64,000 nt of DNA, from contig CBDDIZ010000027.1 in assembly GCA_965229305.1 (NCBI GenBank), forward strand, positions 62,001 through 126,000. Direction: 5' to 3'. The notes under the pieces are model-generated. The model saw only the letters and a program-made list of their open reading frames with translations. It was not told where the DNA came from and made no database searches. Shown one piece after another: positions 62,574-64,000 of this stretch (position 1 is the first letter of the stretch; every line of letters starts with the position of its first letter). This stretch comes from JALHNI01 sp965229305 (GTDB lineage Bacteria; Acidobacteriota; Terriglobia; Bryobacterales; Bryobacteraceae). Position numbers and translations under genes: made by a program.

Positions 62574-63512
62574 CTAAAGGCCGTACGCTTCGATGGCCGT
62601 GCCGCCGAGTAGGCGCGCGCGTTCGGACTCGGAGAGTTTGCTGACGGCCGCTGTCACCGTGTCGTACCAGCGCTTGTAGGGCGAGGCGAGCAGGCACACG
62701 GGCCAATCAGAGCCGTACATGAGACGCTTGGGGCCAAAGGCGGCCAGGGCGGTGTCAATGTAGGGGGCGAGGTCCGCCTCGGTCCACTTCTGGTGGTCGG
62801 CTTCGGTGACCATGCCGGAGAGCTTGCAATAGACGTTCGGACGCTTGGCGAGTTCGATGAAGTTCGCTTTCCAGGGCTCGATTTCGTGCTGCTTGATCTT
62901 GGGCTTGGCGATGTGGTCGAGGATGAAGGTCTGGTCCGGATGGCGGTCGACGAACTTGATCGTCTGCGGCAGGTGCTTCTCGAAGATCAGGATGTCGTAG
63001 CGGAGCTTGAGCGGCTTCAACCGCTGGATGCCGCGGTTGAAGTCTTCCCGCAAGATGTAGTTGTCGTCGCGTTCGTCCTGGAGGACATGCCGGACGCCTT
63101 TCATCTTGGGTTGCGCGGCGAACTCTTCCAGCGACTTGGCGACGTTCGCCTCGATCAGCGGCACCCAGCCCACCACGCCCCGCAGAAACTCATTGTCGTG
63201 GGCGTGCTTCAAGAGGAAGCGCGTCTCTTCGAGCGTCTGACGCGCCTGAACGGAGACGGCGCCGTTCACGCCGGCTTCCTTCAGGACCGCGGCGAGATGC
63301 ACAGGCAGGAAGTCGCGCTGCAGGGCCGACATCTGATCGCTGATCCAGCCATACTCTTTCTTCGAGTACATCCAGAAATGGTGATGCGCGTCGATGATGG
63401 GTGTGGGCGGCGCGGCGGTGGCGGCCGGAGGAGCCGGAGCGGGCTTGGGCGATTCGCCGCAGCGAGTGAGCGTGAGCGCGCCGCCGGCGGCGAGGAAGTG
63501 ACGTCGATCCAT
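62574..63512 (-). CDS. Exported amidohydrolase_2-family (TIM-barrel) hydrolase
   Basis: 312 aa. The N-terminus MDRRHFLAAGGALTLTRCGE combines a Tat-type RR with a lipobox-like LTRC, so the protein may be a lipoprotein. A Pro/Ala linker follows. The catalytic domain has IIDAHHHFW (metal HxH), GVRHVLQDE, FILDHIAKPKIK and YGSDWPVC with the late Asp. It resembles L-fuconolactonase and 2-pyrone-4,6-dicarboxylate-hydrolase relatives. It likely hydrolyses a lactone outside the cytoplasm, with the substrate unknown. It is 3 bp from the propeller gene's end (convergent). Confidence 0.88.
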   Translation of the reverse strand: MDRRHFLAAGGALTLTRCGESPKPAPAPPAATAAPPTPIIDAHHHFWMYSKKEYGWISDQMSALQRDFLPVHLAAVLKEAGVNGAVSVQARQTLEETRFLLKHAHDNEFLRGVVGWVPLIEANVAKSLEEFAAQPKMKGVRHVLQDERDDNYILREDFNRGIQRLKPLKLRYDILIFEKHLPQTIKFVDRHPDQTFILDHIAKPKIKQHEIEPWKANFIELAKRPNVYCKLSGMVTEADHQKWTEADLAPYIDTALAAFGPKRLMYGSDWPVCLLASPYKRWYDTVTAAVSKLSESERARLLGGTAIEAYGL

Positions 63513-63528
63513 GGCCTAGCAATTGTAT

Positions 63529-64000
63529 CTAGTGCGCCGGCTCGGTCAGAGAAGGATGTCCGGCTTCGGCGGCGACGCGGTCGCCGGCGGCGAGTCCTTG
63601 AAGGATGATGCGCCGTTCGCCTTCGCGGCGTCCGGGCGAGACTTCACGCCGGACGAAAGAGCCGGGCTGCTGTTCGACCAGTACATAGGCCTTGTCGCCG
63701 GCCTGGAGGATGGCATCCTGAGGAACGGAGACGGCCGGCTGCGGACCTTCGAGGTAACGGACCTGGCCGTACATTTCGGGCAGGAAGCGTCCGGTGGGGT
63801 TGGCGAGTTCGGCGCGGACTTTGACGGTGCGCAACTGCGGGTCGACGGTGTCGGCGATCTGCGCCACGCGGCCGGTGAAGGCTTCGCCGGGGAAGGCGAG
63901 CAGGTCCACCTTGAGGTCGCCGCCGGGGCGGCAGAAGCGGATGTGCGTCTCGGGGACGTTGGTGGTGACCCAAAGGGTGCTGAGATCGGCGATGGTGATC
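63529..64000 (-). CDS. RND-type periplasmic adaptor (HlyD/MFP family), C-terminal part
   Basis: Open from the right edge to the stop at 63529, so only about the last 157 residues are visible. They have the adaptor's barrel-sandwich/beta-barrel pattern: STLWVTTNVPETHIRF, GEAFTGRVAQIADTVDPQLR, TVKVRAELANPTGRFLPEMYG and VPQDAILQAGDKAYVLVE. This is the membrane fusion protein of a tripartite efflux system (CusB/CzcB-like). An internal ATG at 63909 is not the start. The RND pump and outer-membrane factor may lie beyond the right edge. Confidence 0.9.
   Translation of the reverse strand, partial: ITIADLSTLWVTTNVPETHIRFCRPGGDLKVDLLAFPGEAFTGRVAQIADTVDPQLRTVKVRAELANPTGRFLPEMYGQVRYLEGPQPAVSVPQDAILQAGDKAYVLVEQQPGSFVRREVSPGRREGERRIILQGLAAGDRVAAEAGHPSLTEPAH

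Overview
The window looks like a chromosomal segment of a high-GC Gram-negative bacterium, most likely an acidobacterium of the Bryobacter/Solibacter group. This is inferred from gene content, not from a marker gene. The clues are two very large TonB-dependent receptors with an N-terminal carboxypeptidase-regulatory-like domain, two sets of secreted DUF1549/DUF1553 plus DUF1501 proteins (one set with cytochrome-type CxxCH motifs in each member), a DUF1800 protein with PA14/NPCBM/FnIII modules, a Ser/Thr kinase with PEGA domains, and a membrane-anchored winged-helix-like regulator divergent from a TonB receptor. No tRNA, rRNA, CRISPR array, insertion sequence or prophage was seen.

Layout. 1-3929 (-) is the 5' part of a giant secreted DUF1800 protein. 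About 500 bp of non-coding DNA separates it from gap (-), which ends in a strong terminator. 5540-8888 (+) holds an FmdB zinc ribbon, a cold-shock-like mini-protein, an M48 membrane protease and a Tat-exported Gfo/Idh/MocA oxidoreductase. 8951-12861 (-) is an operon of three amidohydrolase paralogues, of which only the middle one keeps the HxH metal motif; the last is frameshifted. 12913-15555 (+) is purM-purN plus a DUF481 outer-membrane protein. 15695-16839 is a broken ankyrin gene. 16934-22335 is a very large kinase/helical-repeat/PEGA protein with a frameshift near its end, convergent with an outer-membrane barrel gene (22336-23847, -).

24000-27872 (+) is a tightly coupled five-gene operon whose products I cannot assign to a known system: a beta-rich, spike-like protein, two soluble unknowns, a two-TM PH-like membrane protein and a secreted unknown. 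It is my best candidate for an undescribed system. 28209-43427 (+) is a co-directional run: TonB receptor, 2OG-Fe(II) oxygenase, an unknown protein, PSCyt1/DUF1549/DUF1553 (with an in-frame amber), DUF1501, a Vgb-like propeller, a sodium:solute symporter and an unusual ClC-CBS-TM-TPR fusion. Many of these genes overlap or abut, which suggests uptake and extracellular or periplasmic processing of one nutrient class.

43429-48160 is a divergent pair: membrane-bound winged-helix regulator and second TonB receptor, with 11-bp-spaced direct repeats between them. 48257-52286 (-) is the second DUF1549/DUF1553-DUF1501 pair. 52364-53181 holds two small secreted proteins. 53201-56550 (-) is an aquaporin, GMC oxidoreductase and double VOC protein operon. 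56630-61370 holds DinB-like, TANGO2/NRDE, an rRNA/tRNA m5U methyltransferase (-), trpS and an MFS transporter. 61419-64000 holds a secreted propeller protein with a Pro-Asp tail, an exported amidohydrolase_2 protein (-) and the C-terminal part of an RND-type periplasmic adaptor (-).

Five reading-frame lesions occur: indels at 9707, 16055 and 21548, two of them in G/C runs, and in-frame TAG codons at 16639 and 36162. They could be sequencing errors or real decay; the sequence alone cannot separate these.
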